From Bacillus sp. EB106-08-02-XG196 (lineage in GTDB: Bacteria > Bacillota > Bacilli > Bacillales > Cytobacillaceae): a stretch of DNA of 64,000 nucleotides. The position numbers and the translations under genes are program-made. The stretch is taken from the NCBI RefSeq assembly GCF_013396335.1, contig NZ_JABWSY010000013.1:86671-150670 (forward strand), in the 5' to 3' direction. The notes beneath the pieces are model-generated. The model did no database searches. It had not been told where the DNA came from and was given only the letters and a program-made list of their open reading frames with translations. Positions 55,254-63,703 of the stretch are shown here, in pieces (positions within the stretch are counted from its first letter, which is position 1; each line of letters opens with the position of its first letter).

Positions 55254-55817
55254 TTATTCTAATAGGTATATTTTTTTCGGCTCGTATTTCGGTGTCTTAT
55301 CAAGATGAGTTTGGTATAAAACTACCTCGCTTATGTTAAATAGGAGTGGTTCTGGCTGAAGCTCTATCCACACATCCAAGAGTTTTTTATGAAAGTGTTG
55401 ATCTCCCTTCCACTTTCGGGCAAGGGTAATGTGAGGTTTAAAGTGTCTAGTTTCGAGTTGAAAACCCGCCTCTGTGCAAGCTGTAAACACTTTCTTCCTC
55501 ACGGCCTCAAGCTCATTACTTTCCTTTGTGTCAAGCCAAAAAATACGGGGTGATTCTTCTTTTCCGAAGGTTCCCAGCTTGTTCATTTCTAAATAAAATC
55601 CGTTTCTCCCGCTTAAGGCTGCATTAACATTACCGACTGCATTGGACAGTTTTTCAGAAGGTGCATTGCCAAGAAAAGCTAATGTAATATGCAAATCTTC
55701 ATGATGAACCCAGGTGCTAAATGGGAAGATTTCTTTTAATTTATCGCATTTTTCTTTTATGAGTAATTTTATTTCTTCTGGAATTTTAACGGCAAAGAAA
55801 AAATGTGTTTGCTGCAT
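55254..55817 (-). CDS. thpR: RNA 2',3'-cyclic phosphodiesterase (YtlP)
   Basis: 2H phosphoesterase with the two HxTx motifs HITLAFLG and HITLARKW that open 2',3'-cyclic phosphates of RNA. 187 residues from the ATG at 55817; an ATG 12 bases upstream abuts AAAAGGA and is also possible. It lies 31 bases before ytlR. Confidence 0.88.
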   Translation of the reverse strand: MQQTHFFFAVKIPEEIKLLIKEKCDKLKEIFPFSTWVHHEDLHITLAFLGNAPSEKLSNAVGNVNAALSGRNGFYLEMNKLGTFGKEESPRIFWLDTKESNELEAVRKKVFTACTEAGFQLETRHFKPHITLARKWKGDQHFHKKLLDVWIELQPEPLLFNISEVVLYQTHLDKTPKYEPKKIYLLE

Positions 55818-55892
55818 TATACTTATCATTCCTTTTCTTATTTTAGACTATTTTTTACATCAAGTATGTATTTTATAGCTTAATACAAAAGA

Positions 55893-55917
55893 AAACGTGC
55901 ACCAGACAGTGCACGCT
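55893..55917 (-). terminator. Terminator of dat
   Basis: GCGTGCAC/GTGCACG with a six-base loop and TTTTCTTTTG on the minus strand, six bases after the stop. Confidence 0.85.
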
Positions 55918-55923
55918 CTCATT

Positions 55924-56793
55924 CTAAATTACTTTATCCACAAGTAGACCACATTGCTTTTCAATTTCTTTTTCAAATAATCCTTGTAATCTTTTAGTGA
56001 TTGGTCCAGGGACACCTGTTCGAATTTTCTTTCCGTTAATTTCGATTATGGGCATAACTTCAGATGTTGTACTAGACAAGAATACTTCCTCAGCATCTTC
56101 CAGTTCAGCCAAAGAGAATGTCCGTTCCTGCACCTTGATATTATTTTTTAAACAAATATCCAAAATCACATCTTTTGTTATTCCTTTTAATATTAGGTTG
56201 TTTGATTCATGGGTTATGACACTTCCATTTTTAACGATAAAAATATTAGAAGAACTGCCTTCGGTGACATCCTGACCGCGGTGCTGAATCGCTTCGAAAC
56301 AGCCCTGCTCACTGGCTTTTTGTTTTGCTAATAGATTTCCAAGCAAATTTAGGCTTTTTATATCACAGCGAAGCCAGCGAATATCCTCCGTCAAGATTGC
56401 TTTTACTCCTGATTTTAGACTATCCAGTGGTCTAACTCCCTTTATCGTATAAGCGACAAGTGTTGGCACTACATTTCCAGTTGGAAATACATGATTTCTT
56501 GGTGCAGTCCCTCTAGTAACCTGCATATAGATATTGCCTGTTACAAGATTGTTTTTAATAAGAAGTTCCTCTAACATTTCTGATAATTGCAGACTCGTAC
56601 ATGGGATTGAAATCCCTATGCTCTCAGCACTTTTCACAAATCTTTTTAAATGTTCATTAATTGTAAACATTTTTCCATTGTAGATACGAATTACTTCGTA
56701 CACCCCATCACCAAACTGATAACCACGGTCTTCTACATCAACCTTGGCTTCCGAACGCTCAATAATTTCCCCATTTAATAATGCAAATTCCAT
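55924..56793 (-). CDS. dat: D-amino acid aminotransferase
   Basis: PLP fold-type IV enzyme interconverting D-alanine and D-glutamate with 2-oxo acids, for wall precursors and poly-glutamate. 289 residues with FGDGVYEVIRIYNG, the PLP lysine in RCDIKSLNLLGNLLAKQ and EGSSSNIFIV. It lies 26 bases after ytjP and is probably co-transcribed with it. Confidence 0.93.
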   Translation of the reverse strand: MEFALLNGEIIERSEAKVDVEDRGYQFGDGVYEVIRIYNGKMFTINEHLKRFVKSAESIGISIPCTSLQLSEMLEELLIKNNLVTGNIYMQVTRGTAPRNHVFPTGNVVPTLVAYTIKGVRPLDSLKSGVKAILTEDIRWLRCDIKSLNLLGNLLAKQKASEQGCFEAIQHRGQDVTEGSSSNIFIVKNGSVITHESNNLILKGITKDVILDICLKNNIKVQERTFSLAELEDAEEVFLSSTTSEVMPIIEINGKKIRTGVPGPITKRLQGLFEKEIEKQCGLLVDKVI

Positions 56794-56819
56794 GTGTTCA
56801 TTCCCCTTTTTATTTTCTG

Positions 56820-58235
56820 CTACTTAGCCAATTCATAGATTGCCTGAGCGTAAATAGCGGTAGCTTTTAATAGGTCATCGATTTCAATATATTCATCTTT
56901 TTGGTGGGCAATGTCCGGTCTTCCTGGAAATAAGGGGCCGAATGCCACTCCTGATTTTAATGAACGTGCGTACGTTCCGCCGCCAATCGCTATTAAATAT
57001 GACTTTTCTCCCGTTTGTTCTTCATAAACCTTTTTCAAGGTTTGGATTAAGAATTCATTTTCATCCACATAATGCGGCTTTGTATCTTTGAATTTTTTTA
57101 TCGCAAAGCTTTCTACCTCTAAAAGTTCATCCAGCTTTTTCTTGGTTTCATCCATTTTATTTGTAACTGGATATCTACAAGTCAACCCTACGCTGCCACC
57201 TGATTGCCGAGAGTATGAAAGTTTCCCAGGATTGAGTGTTAATTCACCTGAAACTTCATCAGAGTATGCTACGCCTAGGCTCACTCCTCTGGAATCATTA
57301 AAGAAATAGCGGGAAACGAATTTGAAATAATCAGAAGCTGAAGGATTTAGATCTAGTTTTGAAAGAAATTCCCCTAAAAATAAACCTGCATTAATTCCCT
57401 TCTTAGGCTCCATTCCATGTGCTGATACTCCCTTAACCTCAAGAATTAACTCCCCGTTTTCAACATGTGACTGGTATTCTAATTGGTGCAGCTTCATGAA
57501 ATCTGTGAATCTCTGTACAACATCCATTTGATTTCCAATGATGTTTAGTGTCACCGTTGCATGGTCAGGAACCATGTTGTACCGTTTTCCGGAGGTAAAG
57601 CTTAGAACTTCAATATTACCTATTCCAACTTCTTCAACAGGAAGATTCTGAATGATATCAATATCAGCAATCCCTTTTTCAGCATTTATGATTGGAAAGT
57701 CAGCATCAGGTGCAAAACCTAGAGCAGGCATTTCTTCATTCTCAAAATAGTGATCTACACATCTCCAGTCGCTTTCTTCATCGGTTCCGATAATCATTCT
57801 AATACGCTTATTTACAGGCAGTCCGAGTTCCTTGACTATTTTCATTGCATAGTAAGCAGCCATTGTTGGTCCCTTATCATCAACAGCACCACGAGCAAAG
57901 ATTTTCCCATCGCTAATTTCAGCAGCAAACGGGTCACTCGTCCAGCCATCACCTTCTGGAACTACATCAACGTGGCAGAGGATACCGAGGAGCTCCTCCC
58001 CTTCTCCAAATTCTAGATGTCCTGCTAAATTCCCCACATTCTTTGGTATAAACCCATCCTTCTCACCAAGAGAGAGCATAAAATCTAATGCTTCTTTTAC
58101 ACCTTTTCCAAGAGGAGCCTCTGTAAAAGTATTTTCTTCATCTAATAGACTCTTTATATGTAATAAATTCTGGGTATCTCTTAACAAGTCATCCTTTCTT
58201 TTTTCTACCTCATCCATCCAAATAAGCTTCGTCAA
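56820..58235 (-). CDS. ytjP: M20 family dipeptidase (PepV-type, YtjP)
   Basis: Zinc dipeptidase. 471 residues with CHVDVVPEGDGW, GAVDDKGPTMA, GTDEESDW and SAHGMEPKKG, the PepV pattern; the product probably cleaves dipeptides with an N-terminal D- or hydrophobic residue. TTG start at 58235 with AGGGGA ahead. First gene of a ytjP-dat pair, so peptide hydrolysis and D-amino acid metabolism may be linked. Confidence 0.92.
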   Translation of the reverse strand: MTKLIWMDEVEKRKDDLLRDTQNLLHIKSLLDEENTFTEAPLGKGVKEALDFMLSLGEKDGFIPKNVGNLAGHLEFGEGEELLGILCHVDVVPEGDGWTSDPFAAEISDGKIFARGAVDDKGPTMAAYYAMKIVKELGLPVNKRIRMIIGTDEESDWRCVDHYFENEEMPALGFAPDADFPIINAEKGIADIDIIQNLPVEEVGIGNIEVLSFTSGKRYNMVPDHATVTLNIIGNQMDVVQRFTDFMKLHQLEYQSHVENGELILEVKGVSAHGMEPKKGINAGLFLGEFLSKLDLNPSASDYFKFVSRYFFNDSRGVSLGVAYSDEVSGELTLNPGKLSYSRQSGGSVGLTCRYPVTNKMDETKKKLDELLEVESFAIKKFKDTKPHYVDENEFLIQTLKKVYEEQTGEKSYLIAIGGGTYARSLKSGVAFGPLFPGRPDIAHQKDEYIEIDDLLKATAIYAQAIYELAK

Positions 58236-58651
58236 TTATGTTGTCCCCTTCATACCTGCATTTGTTATTTATATCCATGCAAATATTTTATCAATATTCA
58301 CCCAAAAAACGAAATAATATCCGTTATGGTTTTTTTGTTAAATTTACTAAAAATTCAATTAATTTGTCATAATCTTAACATTTATAACCATAGACTATAG
58401 TAAGAATCATGCAAGAGAGGTGAAAAGCCGAACAATAATTGTAAAGAAATGATGATTTTTATGTAAAAAATTCTCTAATGGTGGAAATTTTCAGAAATTA
58501 CGGGTACAATATATGTAAGTCATCAGGGTATCCACTGCAACTATTTATTAATAAAGGAGTTGTCTGCGGAAAGAAAATTACATACTAATCAAAGAGGCTG
58601 TCGGTAGCAGGATATTGCCATAGGTTTGAAAAAAGGATAGGGAGTGGTTTT
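58236..58651 (+). other. 416-base gap between ytjP and ytzE
   Basis: AT-rich divergent region. It should hold the promoters of ytjP and ytzE, but I found no clear consensus pair. AATTTTCAGAAATTA at 58486-58500 matches the CodY box (AATTTTCWGAAAATT) at 13 of 15 positions and is followed by TACAAT (58505-58510). No convincing short gene was seen. Confidence 0.4.
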
Positions 58652-58873
58652 TTGAAACCTTCGACTAACCGGATGTTAAACCGCATCAAATGCATCTACA
58701 TGTTTATTCGTAATAAAGGCACAGTCACGACGCAAGAACTTGTAGAGGAATTTGGTATCACTCCTCGCACCATACAACGAGATTTAAATGTCTTAGCCTA
58801 TAATGACTTGGTAATAAGCCCAAGCCGCGGAAAATGGACCATAACAGAAAAGAAAGTAAAAATGTCTTCGTAA
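58652..58873 (+). CDS. ytzE: Small DeoR-type HTH protein YtzE
   Basis: 73 residues consisting almost only of a DeoR-family winged helix (VTTQELVEEFGITPRTIQRD), with no sugar-sensing domain. The TTG start behind GGGAGTGG gives a protein that matches B. subtilis YtzE from its first residue (MKPSTNRML). It may bind DNA as a dimer; targets are unknown. Confidence 0.88.
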   Translation: MKPSTNRMLNRIKCIYMFIRNKGTVTTQELVEEFGITPRTIQRDLNVLAYNDLVISPSRGKWTITEKKVKMSS

Positions 58874-58887
58874 ATATATGAATAAAC

Positions 58888-58938
58888 AAAAAAGCAGCCA
58901 AGCATGCGATAATCTCGCGTGCTTGGTTGCTTTTTTTT
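58888..58938 (+). terminator. Terminator of ytzE
   Basis: AAAAAGCAGCCAAGCA/TGCTTGGTTGCTTTTTTTT (one mismatch) with an inner CGCG stem. Confidence 0.9.
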
Positions 58939-59049
58939 ATAAAATAAGGTTGAATATCTATTATATTATGATATATTAGTATAACACTTTAACACTTAAA
59001 AGCGTTTGTGTAAAAGAGTGACAATTTTATTAATAAAGGCAGGACCAAC

Positions 59050-60384
59050 ATGGAAAATAATCAGCATGAGTTAAAAAAAGGATTACTGCCAAGGCATGTA
59101 CAGTTTATTGCATTAGCTGGGATGATTGGTACAGGTATTTTTAAAGGAAGTTCCGATACGTTAAGTATTGCGGGACCCAGTGTTATCTTTACCTATCTAA
59201 TCGGTGGACTATTATTATTCATTGTAATGGCTGCTTTAGGCGAGATGGCCATTGCATTTCCAAATCACAATGTACAATTGCTTCTTTATCGAGCATTTGG
59301 TTTCAAGCTGTCATTTATTACTGGCTGGTTATATTGGATTAACTGGATCATTGTTATAACTGTTGAATTATTAGCTGCAGGAAGTTTTTTGCAATTTTGG
59401 TATCCTTCTATTCCACTATGGCTACTTAGTCTGCTATGTGCAGTAGTAATCATTGCGATAAATTTATTCCCTGTTAAATATTATGGGGAGCTTGAGTTTT
59501 GGTTTGCAGGGATAAAAATAGTCGCATTAGTCGCTTTTATCCTTTTAGGCGCACTCATAATATTTGGTGTATTTCCTAGTAATATTGAGGATCCTCTTGC
59601 AAATTACACAGCACATGGCGGTTTCTTTCCCCATGGATTGAGTGGAATGTTCAGTGCCTTTTTAGTCGTTATGTTTTCATATGGCGGAGCTGAGTTAATT
59701 GGGGTCGCTGTCACAGAGACCAAGGATGCAGAGCGTGTTATGCCAAGTATCATTAAGGGTGCAGTTTGGCGGGTTATTATTTTTTATATCTTCCCCATCT
59801 TAATTATTTGCGGAATAATGCCTTGGAATCAAGTAACAGGTCAAGACAGTCCCTTCGTTCAAGTTTTTACTATAACAGGGCTTCCTGGAGCCGCACATGT
59901 TATGAACTTCATCCTATTAACGGCTGTCCTATCAGCTGCAAACTCGGGAATATATGCAACATCTCGAACGCTATTTTCAATGGCAAAAAGCGGAGTTGCA
60001 CCGAAAGCATTAATGAAAACCTCAAGAAACGGCATTCCCGTTACTGGACTTATGATTACAACGCTCTGTCTATTAGTCGGTGTTTTCTTAGCGTATATCA
60101 GTCCTAGTAATATCATTAGTTACTTTATGACCATCCCTGGTTTCACGATTATGATGGTTTGGATAGGGATTTGTTCCGCCCATTTAAAGCTGAGACCGCA
60201 GTACAAGGTTATGCCTTCTTTTCAGGTAAAATGGTTTCCATTTACAACAGCCATCGCTATCGTAGCATTAAGTCTAATCTTTATTGGGTTTATTTTAAAT
60301 CCAAACAATGTCATCGGCTCAACCGTTTCCCTAGTAATAGTTGGAATGGTGGTAGTCCTATCATTTATAGCTAAGCAAAAGTGA
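59050..60384 (+). CDS. Amino acid permease (APC superfamily, AAT family)
   Basis: 444 residues with about 12 membrane helices. Family motifs: LAGMIGTGIFKGSS, TGWLYWINWIIVITVEL, YYGELEFWFAGIKIVAL, SYGGAELIGVAVTETKDAERVMP and NSGIYATSRTLFSMAKSGVAPK. The substrate is not evident; it is clearly more distant from LysP than the permease at 12552. The IPVTGL-PxKYYGE pattern is common in Bacillus permeases of unknown specificity. A weak ribosome binding site (AGGCAGGA) precedes the ATG. Confidence 0.85.
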   Translation: MENNQHELKKGLLPRHVQFIALAGMIGTGIFKGSSDTLSIAGPSVIFTYLIGGLLLFIVMAALGEMAIAFPNHNVQLLLYRAFGFKLSFITGWLYWINWIIVITVELLAAGSFLQFWYPSIPLWLLSLLCAVVIIAINLFPVKYYGELEFWFAGIKIVALVAFILLGALIIFGVFPSNIEDPLANYTAHGGFFPHGLSGMFSAFLVVMFSYGGAELIGVAVTETKDAERVMPSIIKGAVWRVIIFYIFPILIICGIMPWNQVTGQDSPFVQVFTITGLPGAAHVMNFILLTAVLSAANSGIYATSRTLFSMAKSGVAPKALMKTSRNGIPVTGLMITTLCLLVGVFLAYISPSNIISYFMTIPGFTIMMVWIGICSAHLKLRPQYKVMPSFQVKWFPFTTAIAIVALSLIFIGFILNPNNVIGSTVSLVIVGMVVVLSFIAKQK

Positions 60385-60412
60385 TATCCGTTTTGGATAT
60401 CACTTTTTTTGT
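60380..60412. terminator. Bidirectional terminator between the permease and ATPase genes
   Basis: AGTGATATCC/GGATATCACT with a GTTTT loop and T7; the left arm contains the permease stop codon. Confidence 0.9.
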
Positions 60413-61137
60413 TATTCATCCTCTTTAAAGAGTTCATAGAGAAATCTTTTTCTATTTTCCAAAAAATATTTTGTAATATTAAAATGGTCTGTATCTTCAT
60501 AGTTTATCTTTGAAATTTGCCCGTGATCAAAGCTATAGATGTCTGCATCTGGATACCCCAATAGAATAGGAGAATGAGTGGCAATGATGAACTGGGCATC
60601 CCCTTGTGTTTCAAGGTCATGGATGATTTTCAGAAGGGTTAATTGCCTGGCAGGGGATAATGCAGCCTCTGGTTCATCTAACAGATAAATGGCTTCCCCA
60701 TTAAATCGATTTAAAAATAGTGACAAAAAGGATTCTCCATGCGATTGTTGTAACAACGATTTTCCACCGTAATCTTTAAATCCATTGTCATCCACTTCAT
60801 CAATATGGGTAGCAAAATGATAAAACGATTCTGCACGTAAAAAGAAACCATTCATTACTTTTGGCATCCAGGAGAGTCTAAGGTACTCAGTGAGTTCTGA
60901 ATCTGTTTCATAAACATCATAAGAATTATTTCTGCCGCCGCCAGCTGTATTAAAGCCACATTTGTCCGCTATTGCTTCTAATAAAGTAGATTTACCGGAT
61001 CCATTCTCGCCTACAAAGAAGGTAACGTTACAATCTAACTTGATTTCATTGAGGCTTGCAATTGATGGGATAGAAAAGGGATAGTGGTCTTTGGTTGGAA
61101 TCTTTTCATTTAATAAAGTAACTTTTTTTAAAAACAT
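60412..61137 (-). CDS. AAA/ABC-type ATPase with RecF-like head
   Basis: 241 residues. Walker A FFVGENGSGKSTLLEAIA, a signature-like SHGESFLSLF, Walker B IYLLDEPEAALSP and the switch His in FIIATHSP. The short form with a single head and no long coiled coil belongs to a group of predicted ATPases (COG3910-like) of unknown function, sometimes linked to anti-phage or toxin systems. No partner gene lies next to it. The start has AGGAG. Confidence 0.82.
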   Translation of the reverse strand: MFLKKVTLLNEKIPTKDHYPFSIPSIASLNEIKLDCNVTFFVGENGSGKSTLLEAIADKCGFNTAGGGRNNSYDVYETDSELTEYLRLSWMPKVMNGFFLRAESFYHFATHIDEVDDNGFKDYGGKSLLQQSHGESFLSLFLNRFNGEAIYLLDEPEAALSPARQLTLLKIIHDLETQGDAQFIIATHSPILLGYPDADIYSFDHGQISKINYEDTDHFNITKYFLENRKRFLYELFKEDE

Positions 61138-61194
61138 AATTTTCTCCTGCTAAATAAAATAATTTCCTTTGAATACCATTTTACACCATAGACG

Positions 61195-61229
61195 AAAAAA
61201 AGCAGTCTTACTTTTTCGTAAGGCTGCTG
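61195..61229 (-). terminator. Terminator downstream of speD
   Basis: AGCAGCCTTAC/GTAAGACTGCT (one mismatch) with a six-base loop and TTTTTTTCG on the minus strand. Confidence 0.85.
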
Positions 61230-61285
61230 CGAACTTTCTTTTTGGCTACGATTCGATATATTAACGCGATAAGTAATACAGTCAT

Positions 61286-62095
61286 TTATTGCACAATATT
61301 TTTGCCATAAAAGATTTCATCCATTTCCAGCTTTATTCTCTCGGTAATTTCGATAAGTTCTTCTGGATGTAATGTTTCTTTTTTATAGCCAAATAAATAG
61401 TTATTTAAATCAAACTCCCGAAGCTTGCATTTTGTATGGAAGATATTTTCTTGATACACATTTACGTCAATCATGTCGAATAATTCACCAACGTCCTCGG
61501 GAATATAATTTTGGATTGAGCTAATCTCATGATCGATAAATAATTTATATCCATCCTTATCTCTTGTAAAACCGCGGACCCGGTAATCGATCGTCATGAC
61601 GTCTGTTTCAAATGAACGAATAAGATAATGCAGCGCTTTTAGCGGTGAAATTTCTCCACAAGTTGATACATCAATGTCTGCCCTGAATGTACTAATACCT
61701 TCATCCGGGTGATATTCAGGGTATGTATGAACCGTAATATGACTCTTATCCAACTGCATAACCACCGATTCTGGAAGCGGTCCTGGTGACTCCTCAAAAT
61801 GTTCGGAAGGGGCATTTTCAACAGGGCCCTCTGAGACAAGAAGGGTAACACTTGCACCTGCTGGTTCAAAATCCTGACTCGCTACATTTAATACATGTGC
61901 ACCAATAATATCTGATACATGAGTTAATATCTTTTGTAATCTTTCCGCACTGTATTGCTCATCAATATACTTTAAATATGCCTCACGCTCATCCCTTGTT
62001 CTTGTGTAACAGATATCGTACATATTGAAGCTTAACGATTTGGTTAAATTATTAAAACCATGTAATTCGATGGTTTCCTTTGGTGTCAGTTTCAT
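61286..62095 (-). CDS. speD: S-adenosylmethionine decarboxylase, E. coli type (SpeD)
   Basis: Pyruvoyl enzyme that makes decarboxylated SAM for spermidine synthesis. 269 residues aligning with E. coli SpeD along the whole length: [22 protein letters not shown], the self-cleavage site Lys117-Ser118 in [24 protein letters not shown] and [13 protein letters not shown]. It is not the short form (about 126 residues) used by B. subtilis SpeD/SpeH. It is monocistronic and divergent from dps. Confidence 0.94.
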   Translation of the reverse strand: MKLTPKETIELHGFNNLTKSLSFNMYDICYTRTRDEREAYLKYIDEQYSAERLQKILTHVSDIIGAHVLNVASQDFEPAGASVTLLVSEGPVENAPSEHFEESPGPLPESVVMQLDKSHITVHTYPEYHPDEGISTFRADIDVSTCGEISPLKALHYLIRSFETDVMTIDYRVRGFTRDKDGYKLFIDHEISSIQNYIPEDVGELFDMIDVNVYQENIFHTKCKLREFDLNNYLFGYKKETLHPEELIEITERIKLEMDEIFYGKNIVQ

Positions 62096-62210
62096 GATGC
62101 TTCCCCCTTTTGGATTTTCAAAATGCGGGATAGTGTAGTAAATATTTTTAGATTACCCATTTTTATATATTGTTACTTATTTTTATAAGAGGACATTTCA
62201 AATTTGTTAT

Positions 62211-62225
62211 TTATAATTATTATAA
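62211..62225. promoter_or_regulatory. Perfect PerR box between speD and dps
   Basis: TTATAATTATTATAA, an exact match to the PerR consensus TTATAATNATTATAA and a perfect palindrome, seven bases upstream of the dps -35 element. Confidence 0.75.
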
Positions 62226-62232
62226 TTTAATA

Positions 62233-62260
62233 TTTACTTTTATATAACATGTGTTATAAT
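62233..62260 (+). promoter_or_regulatory. Sigma-A promoter of dps with an internal dyad
   Basis: TTTACT (62233-62238), a 16-base spacer and TATAAT (62255-62260). The spacer and -10 include TATAACA-TG-TGTTATA. Confidence 0.6.
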
Positions 62261-62292
62261 TAATTCAGATAAGAAATTAGGAGGAATGAACA

Positions 62293-62739
62293 ATGACACA
62301 AACATTAACATTAGAACAAGTGATGAATCAACAACTCGCAAACTGGAATGTACTATATACAAAGCTACACCGTTTCCACTGGTATGTTAAAGGACCACAA
62401 TTCTTCACCTTACATGCAAAATTTGAGGAATTGTACGAAGAAGCTGCAGGAACAATCGATGAATTAGCTGAACGTTTATTAATTACAGGTGGAATGCCCA
62501 TTTCAACACTAAGAGAATACATCGAATTTGCAACTGTTGAAGAAACAACTGATATTCTAACAGCGGAAGAAATGGTACAAGCCATTGTTAATGATTTCTC
62601 AAGACTCATTTCAGAATTAAAGACCGGTAAAGAAGCAGCCGAAATGGAGAATGATGAGGTTACGAGTGATATGTTCACAGAATTAATTGAAAAACTAAGC
62701 AAGCATAATTGGATGTTAACTTCTTTCCTACAAGCATAG
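62293..62739 (+). CDS. dps: Dps/MrgA-family DNA-binding ferritin
   Basis: Dodecameric iron-storing protein that uses H2O2 to oxidise Fe(II) and protects DNA. 148 residues; the inter-subunit ferroxidase ligands are His29, His41, Asp56 and Glu60 (HRFHWYVKGPQFFTLHAKFE, TIDELAE). The ATG has AGGAGGAA. The perfect PerR box upstream predicts peroxide induction, as for mrgA of B. subtilis. Confidence 0.94.
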   Translation: MTQTLTLEQVMNQQLANWNVLYTKLHRFHWYVKGPQFFTLHAKFEELYEEAAGTIDELAERLLITGGMPISTLREYIEFATVEETTDILTAEEMVQAIVNDFSRLISELKTGKEAAEMENDEVTSDMFTELIEKLSKHNWMLTSFLQA

Positions 62740-62746
62740 AACTAAA

Positions 62747-62773
62747 AAGGACAAGGCCTATCGCCTTGTCCTT
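62747..62773 (+). terminator. Terminator of dps
   Basis: Arms AAGGACAAGGC/GCCTTGTCCTT, with a short loop, eight bases after the stop; the U tail is weak (AATTATTT). Confidence 0.78.
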
Positions 62774-62806
62774 AATTATTTGTATAAACTTATTTAAATT
62801 TGAAAA

Positions 62807-62939
62807 TTTTTAGGCTTCAAGAACTTCATGATGACTACTTTTTCGATTTTCCTCTGATTTTGGGCTTCATGAACGCTCCATGGTGACCACTTCTTCAAAT
62901 ATCCCCTGATTTCAGGCTTTATGAACGCTTCAAGTTTTG
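62807..62939. repeat. Imperfect tandem repeat, about 51 bp period, 2.5 units
   Basis: Units begin near 62807, 62858 and 62910 and share GGCTTCA-GAAC, CATG-TGAC-AC and TCCCCTGATTT-type blocks, each unit ending in CTCTGA or CCCTGA. No long open frame crosses all units. It fills the space between dps and the pseudouridine synthase gene. Confidence 0.7.
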
Positions 62940-62956
62940 TAATTAGCTTAAATTTC

Positions 62957-63676
62957 TTATACTACTTGATACTCCTTAAGCAATTCTACTTCTTCATCGG
63001 TCAATTCCCGATATTCTCCGAGCTCTAGGGATTCGTCTAATGGCAATGGCCCCATGGAAATCCGTTTCAAGTAAATGACTTTTTTTCCAACAGCTTCGAA
63101 CATTCTTTTCACTTGATGGAACTTTCCCTCGGTTATCGTCAGCTCAATATCGGAGCGAATGCCAGACTTTAAAATTTTCAACTCTCCTGGTTTTGCTTCG
63201 TACCCATCATCGAGGGTAACTCCCTCTGCAAATGCCTTTACGTCTTCATCGGTTACTTCCTGGTCTATCACCGCAAAATAGGTCTTGGGAACATGTTTTT
63301 TTGGGGATAACAACCTGTGAGCTAATTGGCCATCATTTGTAATTAGCAACAAACCTTCTGTATCCTTATCCAACCTTCCGACCGGGAATGGCTCATAAAC
63401 CTGGTCTTCGAGTTCGAGTAAGTCGATTACCGTTTCCCCAACACTGTCCTCGGTGGCTGACAATACTCCATGAGGTTTGTTCATCATTAAGTAGATAAAC
63501 TCTCTATATTCAATGATTTCTCCATTTAACGTAACAATTTGTTTAGCTGTATCTACGTGCTGTTTCGCATCCTTCACGATTACATCATCGATTTTGACTG
63601 CACCGCTTTTTAGAAGCTGCTTCACTTCTTTTCGGCTTCCATAGCCAAGATTAGCAAGCATTTTATCAATTCTCAA
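62957..63676 (-). CDS. ytzG: RsuA/RluB-family pseudouridine synthase (YtzG)
   Basis: Isomerises a specific uridine in rRNA (16S U516 for RsuA). N-terminal S4 domain (about 1-55, ANLGYGSRKEVKQLLKSGAV) and the catalytic Asp in GRLDKDTEGLLLITNDG. The start is the TTG at 63676 with AAGGAGG eight bases ahead (protein MRIDKML), not the ATG at 63694, which overlaps that site. 239 residues. It lies 27 bases after ytgP and is co-transcribed. Confidence 0.9.
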   Translation of the reverse strand: MRIDKMLANLGYGSRKEVKQLLKSGAVKIDDVIVKDAKQHVDTAKQIVTLNGEIIEYREFIYLMMNKPHGVLSATEDSVGETVIDLLELEDQVYEPFPVGRLDKDTEGLLLITNDGQLAHRLLSPKKHVPKTYFAVIDQEVTDEDVKAFAEGVTLDDGYEAKPGELKILKSGIRSDIELTITEGKFHQVKRMFEAVGKKVIYLKRISMGPLPLDESLELGEYRELTDEEVELLKEYQVV

Positions 63677-63703
63677 AACGTGATCCTCCTTCATTTTTAG
63701 GAG

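Noticed and set aside
60412..61137. The AAA/ABC ATPase as part of an anti-phage defence system
   Set aside because: It stands alone between terminators with no nuclease, toxin or effector next to it; single-head ATPases of this kind are common in ordinary genomes.
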